DNA of 64,000 bases from positions 88,757 through 152,756 of the forward strand of contig CAIYCW010000040.1 in the NCBI GenBank assembly GCA_903924855.1. Reading direction: 5' to 3'. The position numbers and the translations under genes are program-made. Source of the DNA: an uncultured Rhodospirillales bacterium. Its GTDB lineage: Bacteria; Pseudomonadota; Alphaproteobacteria; Acetobacterales; Acetobacteraceae. Below, piece after piece: positions 42,291 to 50,936 of this stretch. The stretch's first letter is position 1. Each line of letters begins with the position of its first letter. A model generated the notes under the pieces. It did not search any database, was not told where the DNA came from, and saw only the letters and a program-made list of their open reading frames with translations.

Positions 42291-43386
42291 GCGGAAAAAA
42301 CCCGCGCGTGCAGTGCGGCCAGATCGCACGGTCCCAGTCGCGTTGCAGCCGCACCACGCCCAGGCCCCGCAACAGATCGGCGTTGCGCCCGACCGGGGCA
42401 AAGGGTGTCACAACCGGATGCGGCTGCCCCCGCACCCAATCCACGAGCTCTGCCTCTGACACGCGCCGCACCTCCAATCCCAGCCGCGCCGCGGCGTCAT
42501 CCAATGCCGCCGTCGCGAACCGGCCGATCCCGGTCGTCTGATCCGCAGGCTCCAGCAGCGCCACCGCGTGCAGCTGGGCGGGGCTCAGCGCCATCCAGTC
42601 CCAGCCCAGATCATCGTCATGCAGCAACAGGCTGCAGGGGCCAGGCGGCGCCGCCACCGGTGCGGGCAGCGCCACCGTTTTGTGCTCCACCGCCTCGCTC
42701 AGCGGCTCGGGCTCTTCGTCCAGCTGGCCGCGCGGGTCGAACCTGCCATCGGTGAAGCGCGCGATGTTCTCCGCCCGCGCCACGTAATGCTTGCCCTTGG
42801 TGTGCAGCCCCGCCACCCAGCGCCAGGACAGCGTGTTGGACGCCACATCCGCATCCAGCAGATGGCGCAGAAAGAACGCCGCCCCCAGCTCCCAGGGCAG
42901 GCGCAGCGTGAAGATCCAGATGCTGGCAAACCACATGCGCGCGTGGTTGTGCAGCCAGCCCGTCGCCGCCAGCTCCTGCGCCCAGGCATCGAACCCATCA
43001 ATCCCGGTCTGGCCCAGGCAGGCATCGTGATGCACGCGCCGCAGCCCGCCCTCGGTGGCCAGGCGGTTCTCGGCATGGCGCAGCCCGTCCTGAAACGCGG
43101 TCCAGATGCCGGGACGCTGCTGCAGATAGCCCTTGAAATAGCTGCGCCAGACAATCTCCTGGATGAACGGCATCGCCAGTTCACCATGATTGTCCCAGGC
43201 GGCGCGCGCCACCTCCTGCTCAGAGATCAGCCGCAGCCGCAGCCACGGCGACAACATGGACACCGCCTGCGGCCGATCCGGCCCATGATCGGTGTTGCGG
43301 CCCTGCGCATAGGCGCGGCCCATCAGCGGGGTGAAATCAGCCAGCCGGGACAGCCCGGCCGCGCGTGTGGGGATGAAACTGCTCAT
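42247..43386 (-). CDS. Photolyase/cryptochrome-like FAD-domain protein
   Basis: 379 aa. The N-terminal ~255 residues resemble the FAD-binding helical domain of photolyases: FIPTRAAGLSRLADF, YAQGRNTDHGP, VSMLSPWLRLRLISEQEV, WRSYFKGYLQQRPGIW, GWLHNHARMWFASIWIFTL, WRWVAGLHTKGKHYVA and AENIARFTDGRF. The usual N-terminal antenna domain is absent. Instead a ~120-residue C-terminal part follows a Pro/Ala linker (LHDDDLGWDWMALSPAQLHAVALLEP ... ADLLRGLGVVRLQRDWDRAIWPHC), which looks like an alpha/beta domain. A DNA repair or light-sensing role is possible. A GTG six codons upstream overlaps the hydrolase stop. Confidence 0.78.
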   Translation of the reverse strand: MSSFIPTRAAGLSRLADFTPLMGRAYAQGRNTDHGPDRPQAVSMLSPWLRLRLISEQEVARAAWDNHGELAMPFIQEIVWRSYFKGYLQQRPGIWTAFQDGLRHAENRLATEGGLRRVHHDACLGQTGIDGFDAWAQELAATGWLHNHARMWFASIWIFTLRLPWELGAAFFLRHLLDADVASNTLSWRWVAGLHTKGKHYVARAENIARFTDGRFDPRGQLDEEPEPLSEAVEHKTVALPAPVAAPPGPCSLLLHDDDLGWDWMALSPAQLHAVALLEPADQTTGIGRFATAALDDAAARLGLEVRRVSEAELVDWVRGQPHPVVTPFAPVGRNADLLRGLGVVRLQRDWDRAIWPHCTRGFFPLKQRLGEILPPLLA

Positions 43387-43400
43387 GACCCCGATATGGG

Positions 43401-44159
43401 TCACGCCATGAAAGCGTCCACCAGCGAGCAGAACCCTTCCGGATTGTCGGCATGCACCCAGTGCCCGGCATTCTTCAGCATGGCAAAACGCGCCGTCGGA
43501 AACAGCTCGCGGATCAGCGGGCGATGCTCCGGGCGGATATAGTCGGACCGGGCGCCTGCCACGAACAGCGTGGGGCCGAGATAGGCCTGCTCCTCCAGCT
43601 GCGGCCAGCCTTCGATCAACGGCAGGGCGGCCGCGATCGCATCCAGCCCGATGCGCCAGCCCGGATTGGCACCGAAGCGCAGATTCTGCAGCAGAAAGGC
43701 GCGCACCGCCGGGCTGTCCACCGCTTCGACCAAGGCGCGGTCGGCCGCGATCCGGGTCAGATCGCCGGACAACTTCACGGCCTGCATCGCCGCCGCATAG
43801 GGGCGGAAGGTGGGCGCATAGGCGGCCGGTGCGATATCCGCCACCAGCAGCCGCGCCACCGCCCCCGGCGCCTCCAACGCCGCCGCCATTGCAACCTTGC
43901 CCCCCATCGAATGGCCGGCCAGCGTGCAGGGCAGCGCGCCGCGCGCGCGCAGCGTCTCCAGCACATCCTCCGCCATCGCCGGATAGGACATGAACGGCGC
44001 GTGCGGGCTGCCGCCATGGTTGCGCAGATCGAGCGAGATCACCCGAAACCGCTCCGCCAGGCGCTTCTGCACCGAGCCGAAATTGGCCGCCGAGCCAAAC
44101 AGCCCGTGCAACAGCGCGATCGGCTGGCCCGAGCCGAGTTCGGTGCCGTTGAGGATCAC
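43401..44159 (-). CDS. Alpha/beta-fold hydrolase (YbfF-like esterase)
   Basis: 252 aa, cytoplasmic (no signal). GTG start. Motifs: LLHGLFGSAANF (oxyanion), SLDLRNHGGSPHAP, the nucleophile elbow AGHSMGGKVAM, the acid region FVAGARSDYIRPEH and the His in KNAGHWVHADNPEGF. These match YbfF-type thioesterase/esterases. It lies 28 bp downstream of the quinone oxidoreductase gene and overlaps or abuts the FAD-domain gene, forming a run GST - MDR - hydrolase - FAD protein. Confidence 0.88.
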   Translation of the reverse strand: MILNGTELGSGQPIALLHGLFGSAANFGSVQKRLAERFRVISLDLRNHGGSPHAPFMSYPAMAEDVLETLRARGALPCTLAGHSMGGKVAMAAALEAPGAVARLLVADIAPAAYAPTFRPYAAAMQAVKLSGDLTRIAADRALVEAVDSPAVRAFLLQNLRFGANPGWRIGLDAIAAALPLIEGWPQLEEQAYLGPTLFVAGARSDYIRPEHRPLIRELFPTARFAMLKNAGHWVHADNPEGFCSLVDAFMA

Positions 44160-44187
44160 GAAGGCAGCCGAACGTGGGAGGCGGCCG

Positions 44188-45186
44188 TCATGCCGGCTGC
44201 TCCACGTTGAGAATGATCTTGCCGATATGCTGGCTGGTCTCCATCAGCCGGTGCGCCTCCGCCACCTGCTCGAACCCGAACACAGCATGGATCGGCGGCC
44301 GGCAGCGCCCGGCATCCAGCACCGGCCAGACATTGGCGCGCAGCCCGGCGGCGATGCGCCCCTTCTGCACGGTGCTGCGCGCGCGCATGGTGGAGCCGGT
44401 CACCGTCAGCCGGCGCAGCATGATCGGCATCAGATCCAGCGCCTCCAGCTTGGAGCCCTCCAGGAAGGCGATCTGCACCAGCCGCCCCTCCAGCGCCAGG
44501 CTGCGCAGATTGCGCAGGAAATACGGCGCCCCCACCATGTCCAGAATCACATCCACGCCGCGCTTGTTGGTGATCTCGCGCAGCTCCTCGGCGAAATCAT
44601 GGGTGCGGTAGTTGATCGCCGCCGCCGCCCCCAGATCCAGGCACGCCTTCACCTTGGAAGCCGAGCCCGCCGTGGCATAGACCGTGGCGCCAAACTCATG
44701 CGCCAGCAGAATCGCCGTCACCCCGATGCCGGAGGTGCCGCCATGCACCAGCAGGCTCTCCCCCGCCGCCAGCCGTCCCATCATGAAAACATTGGCCCAG
44801 ACGGTGAAAAACGTCTCCGGCAGGGAGGCTGCGGTGATCGCGTCACACCCGGCAGGCCAGGGCAGGCATTGCACCGCGGGCGCCACGCAATATTCAGCGT
44901 AGCCGCCGCCATTGGTCAGCGCGCAGACCTTGTCGCCCACGGCAAAGCCCGACGCCTCGGCGCCCACCGCCACCACCTCTCCCGCGCATTCCAGCCCCAG
45001 CACCGGGTTGGCGCCGGGCGGTGCCGGGTAAAGCCCGCTGCGCTGCAACACATCCGGCCGGTTCACGCCGGCCGCCATCACCCGGATCAGCACCTCATCC
45101 GGCGCTGGTACCGGGATCGGCATGGTGGCGACGCGAAGCCCCTCCGGCCCGCCATCCTGGTGGGCGATGTAGCGCATGGTGGTCAT
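44188..45186 (-). CDS. NAD(P)H-quinone oxidoreductase, MDR family
   Basis: 332-aa zinc-free medium-chain dehydrogenase of the quinone reductase/TP53I3-type group. AAGVNRPDVLQRSGLYPAPPGANPVLGLECAGEVVAVG, the AALPET-like AASLPETFFTVWANVF, the nucleotide-binding HGGTSGIGVTAILLA, and DVILDMVGAPYF are visible. It probably reduces quinones or enones with NADPH. ATG at 45186 preferred over an upstream TTG. Followed closely by the hydrolase gene. Confidence 0.9.
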   Translation of the reverse strand: MTTMRYIAHQDGGPEGLRVATMPIPVPAPDEVLIRVMAAGVNRPDVLQRSGLYPAPPGANPVLGLECAGEVVAVGAEASGFAVGDKVCALTNGGGYAEYCVAPAVQCLPWPAGCDAITAASLPETFFTVWANVFMMGRLAAGESLLVHGGTSGIGVTAILLAHEFGATVYATAGSASKVKACLDLGAAAAINYRTHDFAEELREITNKRGVDVILDMVGAPYFLRNLRSLALEGRLVQIAFLEGSKLEALDLMPIMLRRLTVTGSTMRARSTVQKGRIAAGLRANVWPVLDAGRCRPPIHAVFGFEQVAEAHRLMETSQHIGKIILNVEQPA

Positions 45187-45250
45187 CGGCAAGGATCCCG
45201 GGGCGTGAGGCAGACTGGTCTGTGATCAATCCGTCGCACGGCTCAGCGCG

Positions 45251-45868
45251 TCAAGCGGCAGAGATCGGTTTGGGCAGGGGAACAATGCCCGGAAGGGCCG
45301 CCACCCGCGCCACCCAGGCGGCAACCCCCGGATAGGCGGCCAGCTCAAACTCCCCCTCATCGGCCACATGCGTGTAGGCGAACAGCGCCAGATCGGCCAC
45401 GCTGGGCCCCGCATCGGTGAGGAAATCATGCCCCGCCAGGCGCTGCTCCATCACGCCCAGCGCCTTCGCGCCGCGCTCGGCACACAGCGCCAGACGCTCC
45501 GCCTGGGCCTGCTTCTGCCCGCGATAGGTGATCAGGTTGCGCGCCACGGCAATATACGGCTCGTGGCTGTACTGCTCCCAGAACAGCCATTGCAGCACCC
45601 GCGTGCGCGCCAGCCCCGGAGCCGGCATCCAGGCCGTGCCTTCCGCGAAATGCGCCAGGATCGCGTTGGACTGCGTCAGCACCGTGCCATCATCCAGCAC
45701 CACCACCGGCACCTCGCCTTGCGGGTTCAGCGCGCGGAACGCTTGTGTCGCGGTGTCGCCATTCTGGGTGTCGGTCTCCACCCAGTGGAATTCATGCCCG
45801 GTCAGCCGCAGGATCTGTGACGCCTTCCAGCAATTGCCCGAAACCCGCATGCCATAGACCGTGATCAT
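45251..45868 (-). CDS. Glutathione S-transferase family protein
   Basis: 205 aa. The N-terminal thioredoxin fold has ITVYGMRVSGNCWKASQILRL, and the GSH-binding PQGEVPVVVLDDGTVLTQSNAILAHFA with cis-Pro and the SN/ILxY-type motif. The C-terminal all-helical domain has the GHDFLTDAGPSVADLALFAYTHVA block with the N-capping box. Possibly detoxifies electrophiles together with the adjacent quinone reductase. Divergent from hyuB across 78 bp. Confidence 0.9.
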   Translation of the reverse strand: MITVYGMRVSGNCWKASQILRLTGHEFHWVETDTQNGDTATQAFRALNPQGEVPVVVLDDGTVLTQSNAILAHFAEGTAWMPAPGLARTRVLQWLFWEQYSHEPYIAVARNLITYRGQKQAQAERLALCAERGAKALGVMEQRLAGHDFLTDAGPSVADLALFAYTHVADEGEFELAAYPGVAAWVARVAALPGIVPLPKPISAA

Positions 45869-45946
45869 CGCGTCAGCTCCATTGCCATATCGCCGATCGT
45901 GGACAACGATCGCATCTCGTTGCAGATCAGATCACGCGGGGCTCGC

Positions 45947-47707
45947 ATGCAGGACGGCCGCATCACCAACGGACCAGGCGAGATCGGTCCCATCGAACAG
46001 GCGCTGTTTCGCAACGCCATCGTGGCCCTGGCCGATGAGATGGCGCTGACCATCTACCGCACCGCCTATTCCGGCGTGCTGAAGAACATCATGGATTACA
46101 GCACCGCGATCTGCGACGGCACAGGGCGGCTGGTGGCGCAGGGCCTGTCCCTGCCCGGCCATCTTGCCTCCATCCCGGTGGCCCTGCAGGCCTGCCTGCG
46201 CCATTTCGGCGACGACATCGCCGAGGGCGACATACTGACGATGAACGACCCCTATGACGGCGGCATGCATCTGCCGGACATCTTCGTCTTCCGTCCCTAT
46301 TTCGCCGAGGGCCGCATCCTCGCCTGGGCCAGCACGGTCTGCCACCACACCGATGTGGGCGGGCGCGTGCCAGGCTCCAACGCGTCCGACAGCACCGAGA
46401 TCTTCGCCGAGGGCCTTCGCCTGCCGCCGCTCAAGCTGCACGAGCGCGGCGTGCCCAACGCAACGCTCCTGCGCATCATCGATCGCAATGTCCGCCTGCC
46501 CGGCCGCGTGATGGGCGATCTGCGCTCCCAACTCGCCGCCTGCGAGATCGCCCATCGGGGCATCGCCGAACTGGAACGCCGCCACGGCGCGCAAGGCCTC
46601 AAGGCGCTGCTCGACCACACGATGGACCATTCCGAGCGCCTCACCCGCCACGCCCTGCTGGAATTGCCGGATGGCGAGGCCAGCTTCACTGACTGGATCG
46701 ATGACGACCAGATCGACGCGGGCGTACCCATCCGCCTGCACTGCACCGTGCGCAAGACCGGCGACCGGATGGTGTTCGACTGGACCGGCTCGAACCCGCA
46801 GGTGAAGGGGGCGATCAACAACACCTGGAGCTACACCGCAGGCGCCAGCTACTGCGCCGCCAAATGCGTGCTGTCCGGCAATGCCGCCAACAATGACGGC
46901 GTGTTCCGCGCCATCGAGGTGATCGCCCCGGCCGGCACCATCATGAACGCGCTGCCGCCCGCCGCCTGCGCGGCGCGCGGCCTCACCGGCTTCCGGGCGG
47001 CGGACTGTGCGTTCGGCGCCCTTGCCCAGCTCTACCCGGACCGGGTCTTCGCAGGCTCGGATGGCGGCAACACGGGTGTCACCATCGGCGGGCAGGACAG
47101 CGCGCGCAGGCCGTTCATCTATGTCGATTTCCTCTCCGGCGCGTGGGGCGGCCGCCCCACGCGGGACGGGCTGGACGGCAACACCAACATGTTCGCCAAC
47201 ATGGCCAGCTTCTCCATCGAGGCGATCGAGACCGACAACCCGCTGGAGGTGCTGGATTACGAGATGGTGCCGGACACTGGAGGGGCGGGCCGGTTTCGCG
47301 GCGGCCTGTCGCTGCGCCGCACCTGGCGGCTGCTGGCGGAGGAGGCTGTGCTGCAGGTGCGCGCCGATCGCGCGACCCACCGCCCCTACGGGCTGCAAGG
47401 CGGCGGCGAGGGTGCTCCCAGCCGCAACATCCTCAACCCGGGCACATCACAGGAGCAGGCGCTGCCCGCCAAGCTCACCATGACGATGCGCCGCGGCGAC
47501 GTCTTTCGCCACGAGCTGCCAGGCGCCGGCGGTTGGGGCGATCCGCTCGCGCGTGATCTTGATGCGATCGCGCAGGATCTGCGCCTGGGCAAGATCAGCC
47601 CGGATGCCGCCCTGCGCGACCATGGCGTGGTGCTGCGCCAGGACAGTCTCGAAATCGACCCCGCCGCCACCGAAGCCACCCGCCACGCACGACGGAGCCG
47701 CCCATGA
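45947..47707 (+). CDS. hyuB: Hydantoinase B/oxoprolinase family subunit
   Basis: 586-aa HyuB-type subunit. IEQALFRNAIVALADEMALTIYRTAYSGVLKNIMDYSTAICD at the start, NDPYDGGMHLPDIFVFRPYF, HHTDVGGRVPGSN, and the late GGAGRFRGGLSLRRTW and GAGGWGDP are family hallmarks. Together with HyuA it forms an ATP-dependent amidohydrolase acting on hydantoins, N-methylhydantoin, 5-oxoproline or acetone-like carboxylation substrates (the family is broad). GGGG lies before the ATG. Overlaps hyuA by 4 bp. Confidence 0.92.
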   Translation: MQDGRITNGPGEIGPIEQALFRNAIVALADEMALTIYRTAYSGVLKNIMDYSTAICDGTGRLVAQGLSLPGHLASIPVALQACLRHFGDDIAEGDILTMNDPYDGGMHLPDIFVFRPYFAEGRILAWASTVCHHTDVGGRVPGSNASDSTEIFAEGLRLPPLKLHERGVPNATLLRIIDRNVRLPGRVMGDLRSQLAACEIAHRGIAELERRHGAQGLKALLDHTMDHSERLTRHALLELPDGEASFTDWIDDDQIDAGVPIRLHCTVRKTGDRMVFDWTGSNPQVKGAINNTWSYTAGASYCAAKCVLSGNAANNDGVFRAIEVIAPAGTIMNALPPAACAARGLTGFRAADCAFGALAQLYPDRVFAGSDGGNTGVTIGGQDSARRPFIYVDFLSGAWGGRPTRDGLDGNTNMFANMASFSIEAIETDNPLEVLDYEMVPDTGGAGRFRGGLSLRRTWRLLAEEAVLQVRADRATHRPYGLQGGGEGAPSRNILNPGTSQEQALPAKLTMTMRRGDVFRHELPGAGGWGDPLARDLDAIAQDLRLGKISPDAALRDHGVVLRQDSLEIDPAATEATRHARRSRP

Positions 47708-49776
47708 CCGCCTTGCGCATCGGCATCGACATTGGCGGCACCTTCACCGATCTGGTGGCGATCTCCGCCTCCGATGCCATCCACCGGCTGAAACTGCCCT
47801 CCACCCCGCATGACTATGCCGAGGGCGTGGTGCGGGGCGTGGGTCAGTTGCTCGCAAGCCTCGGCGGCGCCCAGGTGGACGAGTTGCTGCACGCCACCAC
47901 CATAGGCTCCAACGCCATATTGGAGCGCAAGACCGCCCGCACGGCGCTGATCACCACCAAGGGTTTCCGCGACGTGCTGGAAATCCGCGATCTGCGCATG
48001 CCACGGCTTTACGACATCAACTGGACCAAGCCCGAGCCGCTGGTGGCGCGCGACCTGCGGCTGGAGGTGGTGGAGAAGATGCGCCCCGATGGCAGCGTTG
48101 CCGTGGCGCTGGAGGCAGGCTCCGTCCAGGCGGCCATCGACGCTGTCCGCCACTCGGGGGTGGAAAGCCTCGCCATCTGCCTGCTGCACAGCTACGCCAA
48201 TCCCGCTCATGAACAGGCGCTGGTGGCGGCCTTGCGAGACGCGCTGCCCGATCTTCCGATCAGCGTCAGCCACGAGATCCTGCCCGAGACGGGCGAGTAT
48301 CCGCGCACCAGCACCACCGTGGTCAACGCCGCCATCCAGCCGGTGGTGCGCGCCTATCTCGGGCGGCTGCAACAGGGGCTGAGCGATCTGGGGCTGCAGG
48401 CGCCGCTGCGGCTGATGCAATCCAATGGCGGCCTCACCGCGGCAGGCCTCGCGGCACGGTTCCCGGCCCGCATCGTCGAATCAGGCCCCGCCGCCGGCGT
48501 GGTCGGTGCAGCGCGGCTGGCCGAGGCGCTTGGCGAGACCCAGCTCGTCACCTTCGACATGGGCGGCACCACCGCCAAGGCCGGCCTGGTCGAGAATGGC
48601 CGCGTCTCGCGCGCCGAGCAGATGGAGGTGGGCGGCGGCGTCATCGCGGGCGCCAGGCTGCTGGTGGGCGGCGGCACGCTGCTCAAACTGCCCACCATCG
48701 ATCTGGCCGAGATCGGCGCGGGCGGTGGCTCGATCTGCAGGCTCGATGCGGCGGGCGCCCCGGTTGTGGGCCCCGAATCGGCCGGCGCCGATCCCGGCCC
48801 GGTGTGTTACGGCCGCGGCGGGCGCCATCCCACCATCACCGACTGCAATCTGGTGCTCGGCTATCTCGACCCGCAAGGTCTCGCCGGCGGCACCATGAAG
48901 CTCGATTTCGACGCCGCGTTCGCAGCGATCGAGCGCGATCTGGCCAGGCCTTTGGGCCTGTCCGTGCCGGAAGCCGCCATGGGCATGCGCCGTATCGCGG
49001 CCTCCACCATGATGCGCGCCATCAGGGCCGTGAGCGTGGAGCGCGGTCGCGATGTGCGCGATGGCAGCCTGATGGCCTTCGGCGGCAACGGCCCGCTGTT
49101 TGCCACCGCCATGGCGGAGGATCTCGGCATCACCCGCGTGCTGATCCCGCCAATGCCCGGCCTGTTCAGCGCCTTCGGCCTGTTGCTGGCCCAGACCGAG
49201 CATCACCTCACCCGCAGCTGGCGCAGAACCGTCACCGCGGATCTGGCCCCTGCCCTGCAGGCCGAGATCGACCTGCTCTGCCCCTATGTCGCCTCGCATC
49301 TGGCCGAGGACGGCTTTCCGCCGGAACGCCGCCAGATCCGGCTGCAGGCGATGATGCGCTATCTCGGCCAGTCCAGCGAGATCGCGGTCGAACTGCCGGA
49401 GGAGATCACCCCAAAGGTGATCGCGGACCTGCCCGCCGCCTTTGCCGCCGAACACCGTCGCATCTTCGGCTTTGCCGCCCCGCTCAGCGAGGCGATCGAG
49501 ATCGTAAGCCTGGGCCTGGTCGCCATCGGCCGGCCGGAACAGGACGGCCTGCCCAATCTGGCACCCCCGCAGGGCGGCACCCCACCTGCCTCACGCAGCG
49601 CCTGGTTCGCAGGACTGGGCTTCACGGACACCAAGGTGGTGGCGCGCAACGCCCTGCTGGGCACACCAGCACCCGGGCCGCTAATCGTGCAGGAATATGA
49701 TGCCACCTGCCTGGTGCCGCCCGGCTGGCAGGCCGTGTGTGATGATTTCGGCAATATTGTCATCACTCACGCGTGA
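47704..49776 (+). CDS. hyuA: Hydantoinase A/oxoprolinase family subunit
   Basis: 690-aa ATP-binding subunit. Phosphate-1 motif RIGIDIGGTFTDLVA at the start, ATTIGSNAILERK, SHEILPETGEYPRTSTTVVNA, the central FDMGGTTAKAGLV motif, and GRGGRHPTITDCNLVLGYL. It couples ATP hydrolysis to ring opening with HyuB. Start codon overlaps the hyuB stop (ATGA). No transporter or racemase for hydantoins is beside it, so the substrate is not determined. Confidence 0.93.
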   Translation: MTALRIGIDIGGTFTDLVAISASDAIHRLKLPSTPHDYAEGVVRGVGQLLASLGGAQVDELLHATTIGSNAILERKTARTALITTKGFRDVLEIRDLRMPRLYDINWTKPEPLVARDLRLEVVEKMRPDGSVAVALEAGSVQAAIDAVRHSGVESLAICLLHSYANPAHEQALVAALRDALPDLPISVSHEILPETGEYPRTSTTVVNAAIQPVVRAYLGRLQQGLSDLGLQAPLRLMQSNGGLTAAGLAARFPARIVESGPAAGVVGAARLAEALGETQLVTFDMGGTTAKAGLVENGRVSRAEQMEVGGGVIAGARLLVGGGTLLKLPTIDLAEIGAGGGSICRLDAAGAPVVGPESAGADPGPVCYGRGGRHPTITDCNLVLGYLDPQGLAGGTMKLDFDAAFAAIERDLARPLGLSVPEAAMGMRRIAASTMMRAIRAVSVERGRDVRDGSLMAFGGNGPLFATAMAEDLGITRVLIPPMPGLFSAFGLLLAQTEHHLTRSWRRTVTADLAPALQAEIDLLCPYVASHLAEDGFPPERRQIRLQAMMRYLGQSSEIAVELPEEITPKVIADLPAAFAAEHRRIFGFAAPLSEAIEIVSLGLVAIGRPEQDGLPNLAPPQGGTPPASRSAWFAGLGFTDTKVVARNALLGTPAPGPLIVQEYDATCLVPPGWQAVCDDFGNIVITHA

Positions 49777-49946
49777 AGTGTTCAGCCGTTTCGACAGATG
49801 CCACACGCTTGCCATGGATTGCGCCCAGCGGATCGGTTAACAAGACAATAAGAAAGCCGGTTGCGCGGGCCAACCGCGACACGCGCGGTCCGATCCGGAA
49901 CCAATCCTTGCGCCAAAGACGCATGGCGCAACTGTGGAGAAGCGGT

Positions 49947-50510
49947 ATGTTCAGCCTGGTGTTCACCCGGCGCTACTCGATGGCCCATCGCCTGATTGCA
50001 GGTTGCTCGGTGAAATGCGCAACACCGCATGGCCACAACGAGTTCGTCACCGTGCGCATCGAGGCGGTGCGCCCGACGCGGCTGGATGGGCGCGAGAACA
50101 TGGTCGAGACCTTCGAGCGCGCCAAATCAACCTGGCATCGCTGGATCGACAATCATGTCGATCACTGCCTGCAACTCTCCGACGCCGATCCGCTGCTCGA
50201 CTGGTTTCGCGCCCATGAGCCGGACAAGCTGGATCGTATCCTGATCACCCCGGGCGATCCCACCACGGAAATGCTGGCCGCGTGTTTCATGTCCAAGCTG
50301 AACGCGCTGCTGCTGGAGGATGGCGGCAAGCTGCGCTGCCGGCACATCTCCATCGAGGAGACACCGACCAACACGGTGAGCCTCGATGGCGATCCGGCCG
50401 ATGTGCTGCCGCCCGCCCCGCAGGACAGCGCCTGGTGGCTGCGGCCGGACATGTCGATCAACGATCTCAGCACCCCGGCACGGCTGCGCGAGAAGCTGGC
50501 CGGTCCGTAG
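49947..50510 (+). CDS. 6-pyruvoyl-tetrahydropterin synthase/QueD-like protein
   Basis: 187 aa. Zinc His set: one in RRYSMAHRL and two in TPHGHNEFV, with the catalytic Cys in AGCSVKCATPHGHN just before. A late SIEETPTNTVSL carries the substrate-binding Glu. Standard QueD/PTPS proteins are ~120 aa; here there is an extra helical insertion (ENMVETFERAKSTWHRWIDNHVDHCLQLSDADPLLDWF) and a C-terminal extension ending in a Trp-rich PAPQDSAWWLRPDMS tail. Could be 6-carboxytetrahydropterin synthase (queuosine) or a variant with another substrate. GGAGA precedes the ATG. Confidence 0.78.
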   Translation: MFSLVFTRRYSMAHRLIAGCSVKCATPHGHNEFVTVRIEAVRPTRLDGRENMVETFERAKSTWHRWIDNHVDHCLQLSDADPLLDWFRAHEPDKLDRILITPGDPTTEMLAACFMSKLNALLLEDGGKLRCRHISIEETPTNTVSLDGDPADVLPPAPQDSAWWLRPDMSINDLSTPARLREKLAGP

Positions 50511-50704
50511 CTCTCTCGCCTGCGCGATATTCGGCGACAAATCAGGCCAAACCGCCATCACGTCCGACGTAACCGGTCAAATCCGGACCCTGCCCGGCTG
50601 CAGTCTCGGCTATTCAACAGGTAAGCCTGGACATGGATCCTCCCCCAGGCCCGGCTTGGACAATCAGGCCGTCAGACCGACATCCGGCCAAAGGAAAGCG
50701 ACCG

Positions 50705-50905
50705 ATGCACATCCTCCAACATGCCGCAGGGCATTTTTTCCATCATGCCAGCCAGCTGTGGACCGACCGCAAAGGCGTGACCGCGGTGGAATACGGGCTG
50801 ATCGCCGCCATGATAGCCGCTGGTCTGGTGACGGGTGTCGGCAAGCTGACCACCGGGCTGCATGCGGCGTTCACCACGATCCAGAACGCCCTGGCCACCG
50901 CCTGA
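50705..50905 (+). CDS. Flp-family type IVb pilin
   Basis: 66 aa. Flp-type prepilin: a 23-residue His-rich leader ending DRKG, cleavage before VTAVEYGLIAAMIAAGLV (Glu at the +5 position, Tyr-Gly at 6-7), then a hydrophobic helix and a short tail. AAAGGAA precedes the ATG. No Tad secretion or prepilin peptidase genes are in the window, so assembly must rely on a distant tad locus, or the gene is an extra pilin copy. Confidence 0.88.
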   Translation: MHILQHAAGHFFHHASQLWTDRKGVTAVEYGLIAAMIAAGLVTGVGKLTTGLHAAFTTIQNALATA

Positions 50906-50936
50906 TCTGCAAGGTGCAGCTCGACACGGATGGTCC

